NCBI RefSeq assembly: GCF_004114535.1
Contig: NZ_LBJC01000020.1
Span: 248,001-312,000, forward strand
Source: Bradyrhizobium nanningense
GTDB lineage: Bacteria > Pseudomonadota > Alphaproteobacteria > Rhizobiales > Xanthobacteraceae
Direction of reading: 5' to 3'
Length of the DNA stretch: 64,000 nt
Under the pieces are notes generated by a model that was not told the origin of the DNA, searched no databases, and saw only the letters and a list, made by a program, of their open reading frames with translations. This document shows, one piece after another, positions 36,050 through 44,861 of this stretch. Each line of letters opens with the position of its first letter. Position 1 is the first letter of the stretch. The position numbers were made by a program, and so were the translations under genes.

Positions 36050-36913
36050 ATGGATACGCTACTTATCGCGGCCTTCGAGATTTTGAGCTTTGGTGCCATC
36101 GTTGTGCTGGTCGTGCTCGGGCTCGGGATCATTGCCAGCATGATGGGCATCTTCAACTTCGCGCAAGGCGAGTTCGTCCTGCTCGGCGCGTACGTCACTT
36201 ATCTCGTGCACAGCGTCGGTTTACCGGTCCCGCTCGGCATGCTTGCCGCGCCCGTCGCGGTCGGCACGCTTGGCTTCGTCCTGGAAAAACTGGTCGTACG
36301 ACGATTCTATGCCGCTCCAATTGTCGCCATGCTCGGCACCTATGCGCTCGGGCTGATCATTCGCGAAGCCGTGCGCGGCCTGACCGGGGGGCTTTATCTC
36401 TCGGTCCCGGAGCCAATCAGTGGCTCTATTACGATCGGTAGTCTGCATTTCGCCTCCTGGCGCGGCGTCATCGTCATCATCACTTTGCTGGTCATGGCCG
36501 CGAGCCATGCACTGCTCGCCTACACCTCGTTCGGCCTGCGAGTCCGCGCCTCGCTGGAGAATCCACAGCTGGCGCGTGCCTCAGGCATCTCCACGGGCAT
36601 GATCTACAGCGTCACCTTTGCCTTTGGTGCGGCGCTCGCGGGTCTCGCCGGCGCGCTGATCGTGCCGGTCTTTTCACTATTTGCCGATCTCGGCATCCGC
36701 TTTCTTATCCAGGGTTTCGTTGCCGTGATGGTCGGTGGCGTCGGGTCCTTCGCGGGCCCGGTCGCTGGCGCCAGCGTCATCGGTACGTTCAGCGCTTGGC
36801 TGCCTTGGCTGATGTCACCGGTCATCGCCGACGTTCTGGTGTTCGTGCTCGCCATCATTTTCATCAAGTTCCGGCCGCAAGGCCTTGTTTCGGGAAGAGG
36901 GGTCAATCGATGA
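36050..36913 (+). CDS. Branched-chain amino acid-type ABC permease (LivH type)
   Basis: A 287-residue polytopic permease. GIIASMMGIFNFAQGEFVLL carries the N-F-A-x-G signature of LivH-type proteins. LENPQLARASGISTGMIYSV is the conserved cytoplasmic loop, and IQGFVAVMVGGVGSFAGPVA the C-terminal glycine-rich block. Its stop overlaps the binding-protein ATG (ATGA). It heads an operon LivH - binding protein - LivM - LivG - LivF - amidohydrolase. Despite the family name, such importers also carry aromatic acids, amides and urea. Confidence 0.92.
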   Translation: MDTLLIAAFEILSFGAIVVLVVLGLGIIASMMGIFNFAQGEFVLLGAYVTYLVHSVGLPVPLGMLAAPVAVGTLGFVLEKLVVRRFYAAPIVAMLGTYALGLIIREAVRGLTGGLYLSVPEPISGSITIGSLHFASWRGVIVIITLLVMAASHALLAYTSFGLRVRASLENPQLARASGISTGMIYSVTFAFGAALAGLAGALIVPVFSLFADLGIRFLIQGFVAVMVGGVGSFAGPVAGASVIGTFSAWLPWLMSPVIADVLVFVLAIIFIKFRPQGLVSGRGVNR

Positions 36914-38130
36914 TCAACGCCAGCCGTCAACTGAGCCGCCGCCGCTTTCTCGGCAATCTCGGCTTCGCCTCCGCCGCCATCGCGGCGGGTCCGGGCAGCT
37001 GGGTGATCCGTCCGGATTGGGCAAATGCTGCGGAAGGTCCGATCAGGCTCGGCATTGCGACCGACCTTACGGGGGCACTCGGCTTTGCCGGCAACACCGA
37101 CGCCAATGTCGCTCGCATGCTGGTCAAGGAGATCAATGACTCCGGCGGCCTGTTGGGACGCCCGATCGAACTCCTGATTGAGGATACTGCCTCCGACGAA
37201 TCCGTCGCCGTAGGAAATGTGCGCAAGCTGATCCAGCGAGACAAGGTCGATCTGGTGATCGGCGGTATTTCGAGCTCGATGCGCAATGCGATCAAGGACG
37301 TCATTATCTCTCGCGGCAAGACGCTCTATATTTATCCCGAGGGTTACGAAGGTAAAGAATGCACACCCTATCTGTTCTGCACCGGCCCGGTACCGGCACA
37401 GAATTGCGACCAGTTCATTCCCTGGTTGATCAAGAATGGTGGCAAGCGCTTTGCGCTGCCTGGCTCCAATTATGTCTGGCCGCAAACGATCAACGCCTAT
37501 GCGCGCAAGGTGATCGAGAGCAGCGGTGGCGAAGTCGTCTTCGAAGAATACTACCCGCTCGATCAGATCGACTTTTCGTCGACGGTCAGCCGCATCATAT
37601 CCAACAAAGTCGACGTGGTGTTCAACGCCATTGTGCCGCCGGGCGTGAGCCCGTTCTTCAAACAGCTTTATCAAGCCGGCTTCTCCAAAAACGGCGGGCG
37701 GCTGGGGTGCGTCTATTACGACGAAAATTTCCTGGAAATGAACCAGGCCCAGGAGATTGAAGGGCTTGCGAGCAGCCTCGACTACTACAAGGTGCTCGCG
37801 GCGGAGGATCCGGTGAGCGCCAGGATTCAGTCGGCTTACGACAAGCAGTTCCCTGCCAAGTTCCGATTCTCTGCAGGCAGCGCTGCGACCGGCACCTATC
37901 GAGGATTGAAGCTGTGGGAGGCTGCAGTGAAGGAGGCCGGTACAATTGACCGTGACGCGGTAGCCGCCGCGCTCGACCACGCCAAGATTGCGGAAGGGCC
38001 GGGCGGGCCCGCCGAAATGGCGCCCGGCAAGCGCCACTGCAGGATGAACATGTACATTGGAGTGGCGAAGGGCGGCCAGTACGAGATTGTCGCGCGTAGC
38101 GCCGGCCTGGTCGATCCGAAGGAGTGCTGA
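36910..38130 (+). CDS. Branched-chain-type ABC substrate-binding protein, Tat signal (copy 1)
   Basis: A 406-residue Leu/Ile/Val-type binding protein. LSRRRFLGNLGFASAAIAAG is a twin-arginine signal. IRLGIATDLTGALGFAGNTD and NDSGGLLGRPIELLIEDTAS match family 5/6 periplasmic proteins of the amide-urea type. It is nearly identical to the 406-residue protein at 42.1 kb; roughly 50 residues differ by eye, mostly conservative. ATG 36910 overlaps the permease stop, and TGATG joins it to LivM. Urea/amide-type ligands are possible, given the amidohydrolase downstream. Confidence 0.9.
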   Translation: MINASRQLSRRRFLGNLGFASAAIAAGPGSWVIRPDWANAAEGPIRLGIATDLTGALGFAGNTDANVARMLVKEINDSGGLLGRPIELLIEDTASDESVAVGNVRKLIQRDKVDLVIGGISSSMRNAIKDVIISRGKTLYIYPEGYEGKECTPYLFCTGPVPAQNCDQFIPWLIKNGGKRFALPGSNYVWPQTINAYARKVIESSGGEVVFEEYYPLDQIDFSSTVSRIISNKVDVVFNAIVPPGVSPFFKQLYQAGFSKNGGRLGCVYYDENFLEMNQAQEIEGLASSLDYYKVLAAEDPVSARIQSAYDKQFPAKFRFSAGSAATGTYRGLKLWEAAVKEAGTIDRDAVAAALDHAKIAEGPGGPAEMAPGKRHCRMNMYIGVAKGGQYEIVARSAGLVDPKEC

Positions 38131-39206
38131 TGTCATCGACCGGCACCGGCATACAGCCCCCGCCACACGTGATTGAAGCTGCTCGTTCGCCCGGCATGGC
38201 ATCTGCCTTCGCCGGGCGAATGAAGGTGCTTCCGATTCTCGAAGTGGCATTGCTCATTGCAGCTTCGATCGCACCGCTCGTCCTGCGGGATTACATCACT
38301 GTCTATGCGACGCGAGTGCTCATCCTGTGCCTCTTTGCGTTGTCGTTCGACCTGGTGTGGGGCTATGCCGGGATTTTGAGCTTGGGTCAGTCGTTGTTCT
38401 TCGGCATGGCCGGCTACGGAGTGGCGCTGCTTTCACGCGACTTCGGAGTCGGATCGATTTTTGCCGTCCTCCCGGCTGGAACCCTGATCGGTTTTGTGGC
38501 GGCATTGTACCTGGCTGGTTTCCTGCTGCTTGGCCGTCACCCCTCCAGTGTGGTCTTCGTTTCGCTTGGTACGATGACCGGAGCTTACACAGCTGACCGG
38601 CTTGCGAGAGGCTCTCATTACCTTGGCGGCCAGAACGGTATCCCTTCGATCCAACCGATGACAATCGGCTCATACCAACTGAGCGAGGGACCAGGGTTTT
38701 ACTACCTGGTGCTCGCCATTCTGGTTCTGATCTACCTTCTGTCGCGCTTTTTGTTGAGGTCGCAGTTCGGTCTGGCGCTGGCGGGATTGCGAGAGAACGA
38801 ACAGCGCATCGCCTTCTTCGGGTACAAAGTGCAACATTTGAAGGCGATCATATTCGCAATCAGCGGCGCGATCGCAGGGACTGCCGGCAGCCTCTATGCG
38901 TTTCACGAGGGGTTTGTCTGGACCAACATGCTGGGCGTGGTCATGTCGACCCAGGTCGTACTCTACGTCCTGTTCGGCGGCTCCGGGACATTGATCGGCG
39001 CGGTCATCGGCACCGCGATTGTCGAGGGCCTCAGCTTCTGGCTCTCCGACAACTATCGCGATATTTGGCCGATCATACTCGGCGTTCTGCTGTTGCTCGT
39101 CATTTTGTTCCGGCCACTCGGCTTGATCAGCCTGGTGCTGGGCGAGCGGGAACGTGTAGGTCATTTCGGCCCGAGCCTGAAGGAAAAGCGCAATGCCGCT
39201 CCTTGA
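38130..39206 (+). CDS. Branched-chain-type ABC permease (LivM type)
   Basis: A 358-residue permease. RVLILCLFALSFDLVWGYAG, ILSLGQSLFFGMAGYGVALL and LALAGLRENEQRIAFFGYKV, followed by QHLKAIIFAISGAIAG, are LivM hallmarks. The ATG at 38130 has AAGGAG upstream and overlaps the binding-protein stop. The LivG gene starts 14 bp before this stop. Confidence 0.92.
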   Translation: MSSTGTGIQPPPHVIEAARSPGMASAFAGRMKVLPILEVALLIAASIAPLVLRDYITVYATRVLILCLFALSFDLVWGYAGILSLGQSLFFGMAGYGVALLSRDFGVGSIFAVLPAGTLIGFVAALYLAGFLLLGRHPSSVVFVSLGTMTGAYTADRLARGSHYLGGQNGIPSIQPMTIGSYQLSEGPGFYYLVLAILVLIYLLSRFLLRSQFGLALAGLRENEQRIAFFGYKVQHLKAIIFAISGAIAGTAGSLYAFHEGFVWTNMLGVVMSTQVVLYVLFGGSGTLIGAVIGTAIVEGLSFWLSDNYRDIWPIILGVLLLLVILFRPLGLISLVLGERERVGHFGPSLKEKRNAAP

Positions 39207-39927
39207 AGCCGTGGGCATCTCCAAGGTCTTCGGCAAGCTCACCGCGCTAGACGGAGCGGCGCTCACGGTCGGCGAAAGAGAGTTTCATGGCCTGATCGGG
39301 CCGAACGGCTCGGGCAAGAGCACGCTGATGAAGTGTCTTGCAGGTGCGCTGGTGCCGACGCAGGGCAAGGTGACGTTCATCAATACTGACGTCACCTCGT
39401 TGACGCCGCCAGAGCGTGCGCGAGCGGGCATGAGCCTGAAATTCCAGATCACCGCCGTGCTACCTGCCCTCACGCTTTACGACAACATCCTGCTCGCGCT
39501 GCAGGCCCGGTCCTCACTGCTGGATCTGGCGTTCTCGCGTAGTCGGGGACGACTGCACGAGGAGGTCATGGCGATGCTCCTCCAGTTCCGGCTCGCCGAT
39601 CGCGCCTTTGATGCTGCGGCGACCCTGTCTCATGGGCAGCAGCAATGGCTGGAGATCGCGATGGCGCTCGCTTGCCGGCCGCGCCTTCTGCTGTTGGACG
39701 AGCCGACCGGTGGCATGAGCCTCGAGGAGCGCCGCGTCACGGGCGAGTTGCTGCAGCCGATCAAACAGCATTGCTCGCTCCTGATCGTGGAGCACGACCT
39801 AGATTTCATCCGCGACATCTGCGACCGCCTGACTGTGCTCGATCAGGGCAAGGTGCTGGCGTCAGGGACGGTTGCCGAGATCCAGGCCAACAGAAGTGTC
39901 CAGGAGATCTATTTGCGCCGTGCCTGA
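39193..39927 (+). CDS. Branched-chain-type ABC ATPase (LivG type)
   Basis: A 244-residue ATPase with GPNGSGKSTLMKCLAGALVP (Walker A) and LLLLDEPTGGMSLEERRVTG (Walker B). The signature reads LSHGQQQWLEIAMALACRPR, the LSHG variant common in LivG. VEHDLDFIRDICDRLTVLDQ is the H-loop. It pairs with the LivF-type ATPase. Confidence 0.92.
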   Translation: MPLLEAVGISKVFGKLTALDGAALTVGEREFHGLIGPNGSGKSTLMKCLAGALVPTQGKVTFINTDVTSLTPPERARAGMSLKFQITAVLPALTLYDNILLALQARSSLLDLAFSRSRGRLHEEVMAMLLQFRLADRAFDAAATLSHGQQQWLEIAMALACRPRLLLLDEPTGGMSLEERRVTGELLQPIKQHCSLLIVEHDLDFIRDICDRLTVLDQGKVLASGTVAEIQANRSVQEIYLRRA

Positions 39928-40615
39928 ATTCCTCAATATCAAGCATCTCGACGCCGGCTATGGACGCAGCCAGGTCTTGTTCGGCGTCAATATGGCCGTC
40001 CCGCCGCGCGGCGGTGTGGCCGTCCTTGGCCGCAACGGCGCCGGAAAGAGCACGCTCATGAAGGCGATCGTGGGCGAACTGCCGGCATGGAAGGGCGGCG
40101 TGCAGTTCGGCGGCCGGGACATCGATCGCCGCCGCACCGAAGAGCGGGTGCGGGCCGGTATTGGATATGTGCCGCAAGAGCATTCGGTGTTCGCGCGCCT
40201 GTCCGTGCGCGACAATCTCGCCGTCGGATCGCTTTTGCACCGCGATGGATCGGCAGTGGACCGGGTCATGAGGATGTTTCCAAAACTCGGCCAGCGCCTG
40301 GATCAGCCGGCCGGAACGCTGTCCGGTGGCGAGCGCAAGATGCTCGCAATCGCCCGCGCGATGCTCGGCAACCCTAAGCTTCTCCTATTGGATGAGCCGA
40401 CCGAGGGTGTCTGGATCGGCGTCATCGAGGAGATCACCGAGCGCTTGATGGAGCTGGCCAGAGAGATCGCCATCATCATCGTTGAGCAACATCTCGATCT
40501 TGCAATGCGTGTCGCGGAGCACGCCTATGTGCTCGATCGCGGCCGTGTCGCGCTGTCGGGCCCCTCGCAGCAATTACGCGACGACCCGCGGCTCCTGACG
40601 TATCTGGCGCCGTAG
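39920..40615 (+). CDS. Branched-chain-type ABC ATPase (LivF type)
   Basis: A 231-residue ATPase: GRNGAGKSTLMKAIVGELPA (Walker A), LSGGERKMLAIARAMLGNPK (signature), LLLLDEPTEGVWIGVIEEIT (Walker B) and VEQHLDLAMRVAEHAYVLDR (H-loop). The usual GLAP after DEPTE is GVWIG here, a small oddity next to the D-loop that might affect dimerisation. The GTG at 39920 overlaps the LivG stop by 8 bp and homology begins directly there; a longer in-frame start at 39872 is less likely. Confidence 0.9.
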   Translation: MPEFLNIKHLDAGYGRSQVLFGVNMAVPPRGGVAVLGRNGAGKSTLMKAIVGELPAWKGGVQFGGRDIDRRRTEERVRAGIGYVPQEHSVFARLSVRDNLAVGSLLHRDGSAVDRVMRMFPKLGQRLDQPAGTLSGGERKMLAIARAMLGNPKLLLLDEPTEGVWIGVIEEITERLMELAREIAIIIVEQHLDLAMRVAEHAYVLDRGRVALSGPSQQLRDDPRLLTYLAP

Positions 40616-40691
40616 AGGCGTCCCCGGCTGCCATCACAGCCCGAAAGATGGCGCCTTGAAGTTCCTTGCGATGGCCGAACAGAGAGGAACG

Positions 40692-41948
40692 ATGTCCAAA
40701 ACCATGAGCGATTTTGTGAATGCGTGCCAAGTCGTCGATGTCCATGAACATCACATACCCGAGGTCGCACATAGCCGGGACGTAAATCTGTTGAAACTGT
40801 TTCAACAGAGCTATGCGGCTTGGACAAGCAACGTCCTGCCATCCGAGCCCAAGGCGACGGGCGACATGTTATCTACCGCTACCGAGCCGACCACCTGGGA
40901 AGCCCTTGCGGCGTTCCTGGAGAAGAGCGGATCGAACGCATTCGTTCGCAACCTCGCCGGCGGTGTTGCCGAGCTTTACGGCGTCGCCGAGACCGGAATC
41001 ACGCGCGACAACTGGGAGGCGGTAGACGCTTCCGTGCGCTTACGCCACAAGGAGGCGACATGGCCAAGTGAAGTCATTGGGCGCGCCGCCATCGGGCGGA
41101 TCGTAACGGACCCTTTTCTCGATCCGTTGATGGATCCGCGCCCGGGTCTTGGACAAAACTACGATGCGGTCCTCCGGATCAACGCATTCGCCCTCGGCTG
41201 GCACCCGGAATCCCGCGATCACAATGGAAATTGCGGCCATACGTTGCTGCGGCGCCTTGGCATGGAGGTGAAAACCTTTGACGATTATTGCAATGCAATC
41301 CGCGAGCTGGTAGCCGGCTCCGCCCTGCGCAATCACGTTGCGCTCAAAAACGCGCTCGCCTATGACCGGGACCTAAGCTTTGACGAACCGAACGAGGACC
41401 TGGCTCGGCAGGCCTGGGGACAAAGGTCTCCATCCCGTGCGGCGCGCAAGGCTTTCTGCGACTTTGTCGTCGACCTGTTTTGTCAGCTCGCAGGCGAGGC
41501 CGACCTGCCAGTCCAAACGCACCTTGGAACGGCAATCATCAGCGGCTCCCACCCGCTACGCATGATCGGGTTGATTGAGCGTCATCCTCGGACGCGCTTT
41601 CTGCTGATGCATTTGGCCTATCCCTGGAGCCGGGACTTATTGGGAATGGCCTTTGTGTACCGTAATGTCTGGCTTGATTTGTGCTGGTCCTTTCTGTTGA
41701 GCCCGTCACATTTCAAGCTCGCCCTGCACGAGGCCATTGAAGTCTTGCCGGATGAATCGCGAATGATGATCGGAGGAGATTGTCTTCACGTCGAGGAGAC
41801 GTTTGCCGCGGTACAGGGCGCACGCCGGCTCATCGGCGAGGTTCTGAACGAAAAGGTCGCGAAGGGTTACTTTCGATCCCGAGACGCAGAGCGCCTGGCG
41901 GTCAGAATCCTTGGCGAGAACGCGAGGGAGTTTTTCAGACTGTCCTGA
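40692..41948 (+). CDS. Amidohydrolase-family protein
   Basis: A 418-residue TIM-barrel hydrolase of the amidohydrolase_2 kind. CQVVDVHEHHIPEV has the metal-binding H-x-H near the N-terminus, VQTHLGTAIISG and FLLMHLAYPWSRDLLGMAFV the middle His residues, and MMIGGDCLHVEE the late acidic metal ligand. The end, ERLAVRILGENAREFFRL, is typical for metal-dependent TIM-barrel hydrolases. ATG 40692 follows GAGAGGA. Last gene of the LivH-M-G-F operon, so it probably acts on the imported compound (hydrolysis or decarboxylation). Substrate unknown. Confidence 0.82.
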   Translation: MSKTMSDFVNACQVVDVHEHHIPEVAHSRDVNLLKLFQQSYAAWTSNVLPSEPKATGDMLSTATEPTTWEALAAFLEKSGSNAFVRNLAGGVAELYGVAETGITRDNWEAVDASVRLRHKEATWPSEVIGRAAIGRIVTDPFLDPLMDPRPGLGQNYDAVLRINAFALGWHPESRDHNGNCGHTLLRRLGMEVKTFDDYCNAIRELVAGSALRNHVALKNALAYDRDLSFDEPNEDLARQAWGQRSPSRAARKAFCDFVVDLFCQLAGEADLPVQTHLGTAIISGSHPLRMIGLIERHPRTRFLLMHLAYPWSRDLLGMAFVYRNVWLDLCWSFLLSPSHFKLALHEAIEVLPDESRMMIGGDCLHVEETFAAVQGARRLIGEVLNEKVAKGYFRSRDAERLAVRILGENAREFFRLS

Positions 41949-41970
41949 ACGCTGCCCTTTGTTACGCGAT

Positions 41971-41980
41971 TTTACCCAAA
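41971..41980 (+). promoter_or_regulatory. Single TTACCCAA half-site upstream of binding protein copy 2
   Basis: TTTACCCAAA, preceded 10 bp earlier by the degenerate GTTACGCGAT. It lies 121 bp before the ATG at 42101. It resembles the tandem sites elsewhere but with only one good copy. Confidence 0.3.
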
Positions 41981-42100
41981 CGCGAGCGTAAGAGGCTGCT
42001 TGAAACCAAAAGGGACGGATAGCTTTCCGCCTACCGCGCTCCCCGAGGGAAAGAGCAGGGCGCGTGATTTAAGGCCATGAGCCAAGGGGAGGTCAGTTCG

Positions 42101-43321
42101 ATGTTGAATGATCACCGGCAACTCAGCCGCCGCCGCTTTCTCGGCAATTTCGCCTTTGCGTCTGCGGCCGTTGCGGCCGGCCCGGGCAGCTGGGTGATCC
42201 GTCCTGACTGGGCCAACGCCGCCGAAGGCCCGATCAGGATTGGCATTGCCACCGACCTTACGGGGGCACTCGGCTTTGCCGGGAATACCGACGCCAATGT
42301 CGCTCGCATGGTCGCGAGCGAGATCAACGAGAACGGTGGTCTCCTGGGACGCCCGATCGAGCTCCTGATCGAGGACACTGCGTCCAACGAGTCGGTTGCT
42401 GTCGGCAATGTCCGCAAGCTGGTTCAGCGAGACAAGGTCGACCTGGTGCTCGGCGGCATTGCGAGCTCGATGCGCAACGCCATCAAGGACATCATCATCT
42501 CTCGTGGCAGGACGCTCTACATCTATCCGCAGGCCTACGAAGGCAGGGAGTGCACGCCCTATCTGTTTTGCACCGGGCCGGTACCGGCGCAGAATTGCGA
42601 CCGGTTCATTCCGTGGTTGATCAAGAACGGTGGCAGACGCTTTGCGCTGCCTGGCTCCAACTACGTCTGGCCGCAAACAATCAATGCCTATGCGCGCAAG
42701 GTGATCGAGAGCAGCGGCGGCGAGGTGGTGTTCGAGGAGTACTACCCGCTCGACCAGATCGATTTTTCATCCACCGTGAGCCGCATCACGTCCAACAAGG
42801 TAGACGTCGTATTCAACAGCGTTATCCCCCCGGGCGTCGGCTCGTTCTTCAAACAGCTTTATGAAGCGGGCTTTTCCAGGAATGGGGGACAGCTGGGCTG
42901 CGTCTACTATGATGAGAACACGCTCGAAATGAACCAGGCTCACGAGATCGAAGGCCTCGCCAGCAGCCTCGACTATTACAAGGCGCTCACCGTGGAGGAC
43001 CCGGTGAGCGCCAAAATCCAGTCGGCCTACGAAAAGCAGTTTCCAGGCAAGTTCCGGTTCTCAGCAGGCAGCGCCGCGACCGGCACTTATCGAGGACTGA
43101 AGCTGTGGGAAGCCGCAGTGAGGGAAGCCGGTACAATTGACCGCGAGGCCGTCGCCGCCGCGCTTGACCACGCAAGGATTGCGCAAGGGCCTGGCGGGCC
43201 GGCGGAGATGGTGCCGGGCAAGCGCCACTGCAGGATGAACATGTACATTGGTGTGGCAAAGGCCGGCCAATACGAGATCGTCGCCCGTAGCGCCGGCCCG
43301 GTCGAGCCGAAGGAGTGTTGA
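42101..43321 (+). CDS. Branched-chain-type ABC substrate-binding protein, Tat signal (copy 2)
   Basis: A 406-residue protein with twin-arginine signal LSRRRFLGNFAFASAAVAAG and the same length and domain plan as the protein at 36910. Differences are scattered over the protein (about 50 by eye), so it is an old duplication or was gained separately. ATG 42101 is preferred because AAGGGGAGG lies eight bases upstream and the alignment with copy 1 starts there; an ATG at 42077 is possible. No permease follows, so it probably shares the LivH-M-G-F channel and may widen ligand range. Confidence 0.9.
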   Translation: MLNDHRQLSRRRFLGNFAFASAAVAAGPGSWVIRPDWANAAEGPIRIGIATDLTGALGFAGNTDANVARMVASEINENGGLLGRPIELLIEDTASNESVAVGNVRKLVQRDKVDLVLGGIASSMRNAIKDIIISRGRTLYIYPQAYEGRECTPYLFCTGPVPAQNCDRFIPWLIKNGGRRFALPGSNYVWPQTINAYARKVIESSGGEVVFEEYYPLDQIDFSSTVSRITSNKVDVVFNSVIPPGVGSFFKQLYEAGFSRNGGQLGCVYYDENTLEMNQAHEIEGLASSLDYYKALTVEDPVSAKIQSAYEKQFPGKFRFSAGSAATGTYRGLKLWEAAVREAGTIDREAVAAALDHARIAQGPGGPAEMVPGKRHCRMNMYIGVAKAGQYEIVARSAGPVEPKEC

Positions 43322-43379
43322 ATGCCGCATGTTGCGCGGGCGAGCATCGCCGGCGCCGCCTGCGGGCAAATCGTGGTGG

Positions 43380-44162
43380 CTATGTCCCGCGATAGTTCGG
43401 CGGCCTCTTCTCAAAGAAGGCGTTCATTCCCTCCTGCTGGTCAGCTGTCCTGAAAGCGTGACGTATCGCTTGCCGCTCGAACTCGAGCCCGACGTCCAGC
43501 GTGGTCTGAAACGCTGCGAGAACGGCCGCTTTGGCAAGTTCAGCCGAACGGGGAGGCTTTTGCGCAATCAGATCGGCTATTTCGAGCGCTCGCGTCTGTG
43601 CCCGGCCGCTTTCGACAACTTCCGCGACAAGGCCTGCCTGCATCGCCATGCGGGCCGTAATGGACTGGCCGCTCAGGATCATCAGCATGGCCAGAGATTT
43701 GCCAGCCACACGAGTTAGCCTTTGCGTTGCGCCGTCACCCGGCAATATCCCGATGTTGATCTCAGGCTGCGCAAAGACCGCCCCTTCGCCTGCTATCACG
43801 ATATCCGCGAGCAGCGCCAATTCGTGGCCGCCGCCGAAGCAAATGCCCTCGACCGCGGCAATGAGGGGCTTGGGGAAATTGGCTATGTCCCGCCAGGCAG
43901 AACGTCGCGCGGAATTGTCGATTGCCTCAAAGCCGCGTTCTCGCATCTCCTTGATGTCGGCTCCGGCAGAGAAGAACGCATCGCTGCCACAAAGCACGAC
44001 ACAGCGGACATCCTCATCGGTTGCGGCACGGCGCAAGGTGGCGCCAAGCTCGCCGATCAGCTGGTTGCTCAAGGCGTTTCGTTTCGATGTCCTATTCAGC
44101 GTCAATAGGCGCACGTGGGGCGCGACAGATGTCGACAGGATGAGATCGGGCGTCTCGGTCAT
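43380..44162 (-). CDS. Enoyl-CoA hydratase/isomerase (crotonase family)
   Basis: A 260-residue crotonase. GSDAFFSAGADIKEMRERG holds the first oxyanion-hole residue region, AAVEGICFGGGHELALLADI the second with the first catalytic Glu (GGGHEL), and FAQPEINIGILPGDGATQRL the second Glu. Start at 44162 with GGAG 10 bases upstream. It is divergent from the MFS gene; two LacI-type palindromes lie in between. It presumably hydrates or isomerises a CoA thioester formed with the CoA transferase at 50.5 kb. Confidence 0.9.
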   Translation of the reverse strand: MTETPDLILSTSVAPHVRLLTLNRTSKRNALSNQLIGELGATLRRAATDEDVRCVVLCGSDAFFSAGADIKEMRERGFEAIDNSARRSAWRDIANFPKPLIAAVEGICFGGGHELALLADIVIAGEGAVFAQPEINIGILPGDGATQRLTRVAGKSLAMLMILSGQSITARMAMQAGLVAEVVESGRAQTRALEIADLIAQKPPRSAELAKAAVLAAFQTTLDVGLEFERQAIRHAFRTADQQEGMNAFFEKRPPNYRGT

Positions 44163-44203
44163 GGAGCGATTCTCCGGAAGGAATATGACGTCACGCCTTA
44201 GAC

Positions 44204-44217
44204 TGAAATCGATTTCT
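44204..44217. promoter_or_regulatory. LacI-type operator candidate
   Basis: TGAAATCGATTTCT, one mismatch from the perfect palindrome TGAAATCGATTTCA. It lies 42 bp upstream of the enoyl-CoA hydratase start and fits the CG-centred operators bound by LacI-family proteins; the LacI gene at 49.1 kb is the obvious binder. Confidence 0.65.
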
Positions 44218-44354
44218 TAGCAACGGAGCTTTTCGGGGCTTCATTTTAGCTAGTTTGGCTCTTGGGGCGCTGGCTCGACGCGGCTTCGCCAGCAGTGTGG
44301 CTGACCTGCCCCTTAGAAAATGGCTTGACTCGTGGTTCCAAATGCTTATCTTTT

Positions 44355-44370
44355 ATGAAATCGATTTCAT
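44355..44370. promoter_or_regulatory. LacI-type operator candidate
   Basis: ATGAAATCGATTTCAT, a perfect 16-bp palindrome in the divergent region between the enoyl-CoA hydratase and MFS genes. Same core as the sites at 44204 and 50404. Confidence 0.72.
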
Positions 44371-44861
44371 GGATCGACGGAATAGATACCCGATACTGCG
44401 GGAAACCGGAAGCGTGCGGCCGGCGTGAGTGGGCTGCATCAGAGGGATCTCATTGACGCTGCGACGCGCTCTTGTGACGCCGCGCTGTCCAACAAGAATA
44501 TCGGCTTCTTCAGAAGCGCGCTTTGAGCAACAGAGGAAGGCTGGCCATGAGGATGGCATGGAATCTGGCGCGCGCTTCATGCGAGCCGCCGCGCAAGTCG
44601 CAAGCAGCAATGGAGGCGTCCTGCGCGACCGAGGCCGTACGATGGCCGCTCGTGAGGCGAGGCCCGCAAATAAGTGAGGCGAGGCAGGCTTATCGCCAGC
44701 ATGCCGGCCACCTTTTGCGCCTGCGCTTTCGCCGGCCGGCCTGCTCGATGCCGCCGCTCTCGTAGACCCCGCCGCGGCGGGCGCAGTTGAGCCGACGAGC
44801 GGCTGCTCGTTCTCGCCCGACCCGCAATACCATTCACGTCATCAATAGAGCCCGAGGACCC
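44371..44861. other. Long 5' region of MFS copy 1, no gene seen
   Basis: 491 bp between the operator and the MFS start. Short frames on both strands without ribosome site or family signature. The transcript probably has a long 5' UTR, or a second promoter lies nearer the gene. Confidence 0.3.

Noticed and set aside
36604..38250. 548-codon minus-strand open frame
   Set aside because: It lies opposite the LivH and Tat-signal binding-protein genes, which have clear family signatures, overlaps and ribosome sites. The frame is a GC-rich mirror; the same mirror appears opposite the second binding-protein copy.
42077..42100. Earlier ATG of binding-protein copy 2
   Set aside because: The ribosome site AAGGGGAGG lies inside this stretch and fits the ATG at 42101, where alignment with copy 1 also begins.
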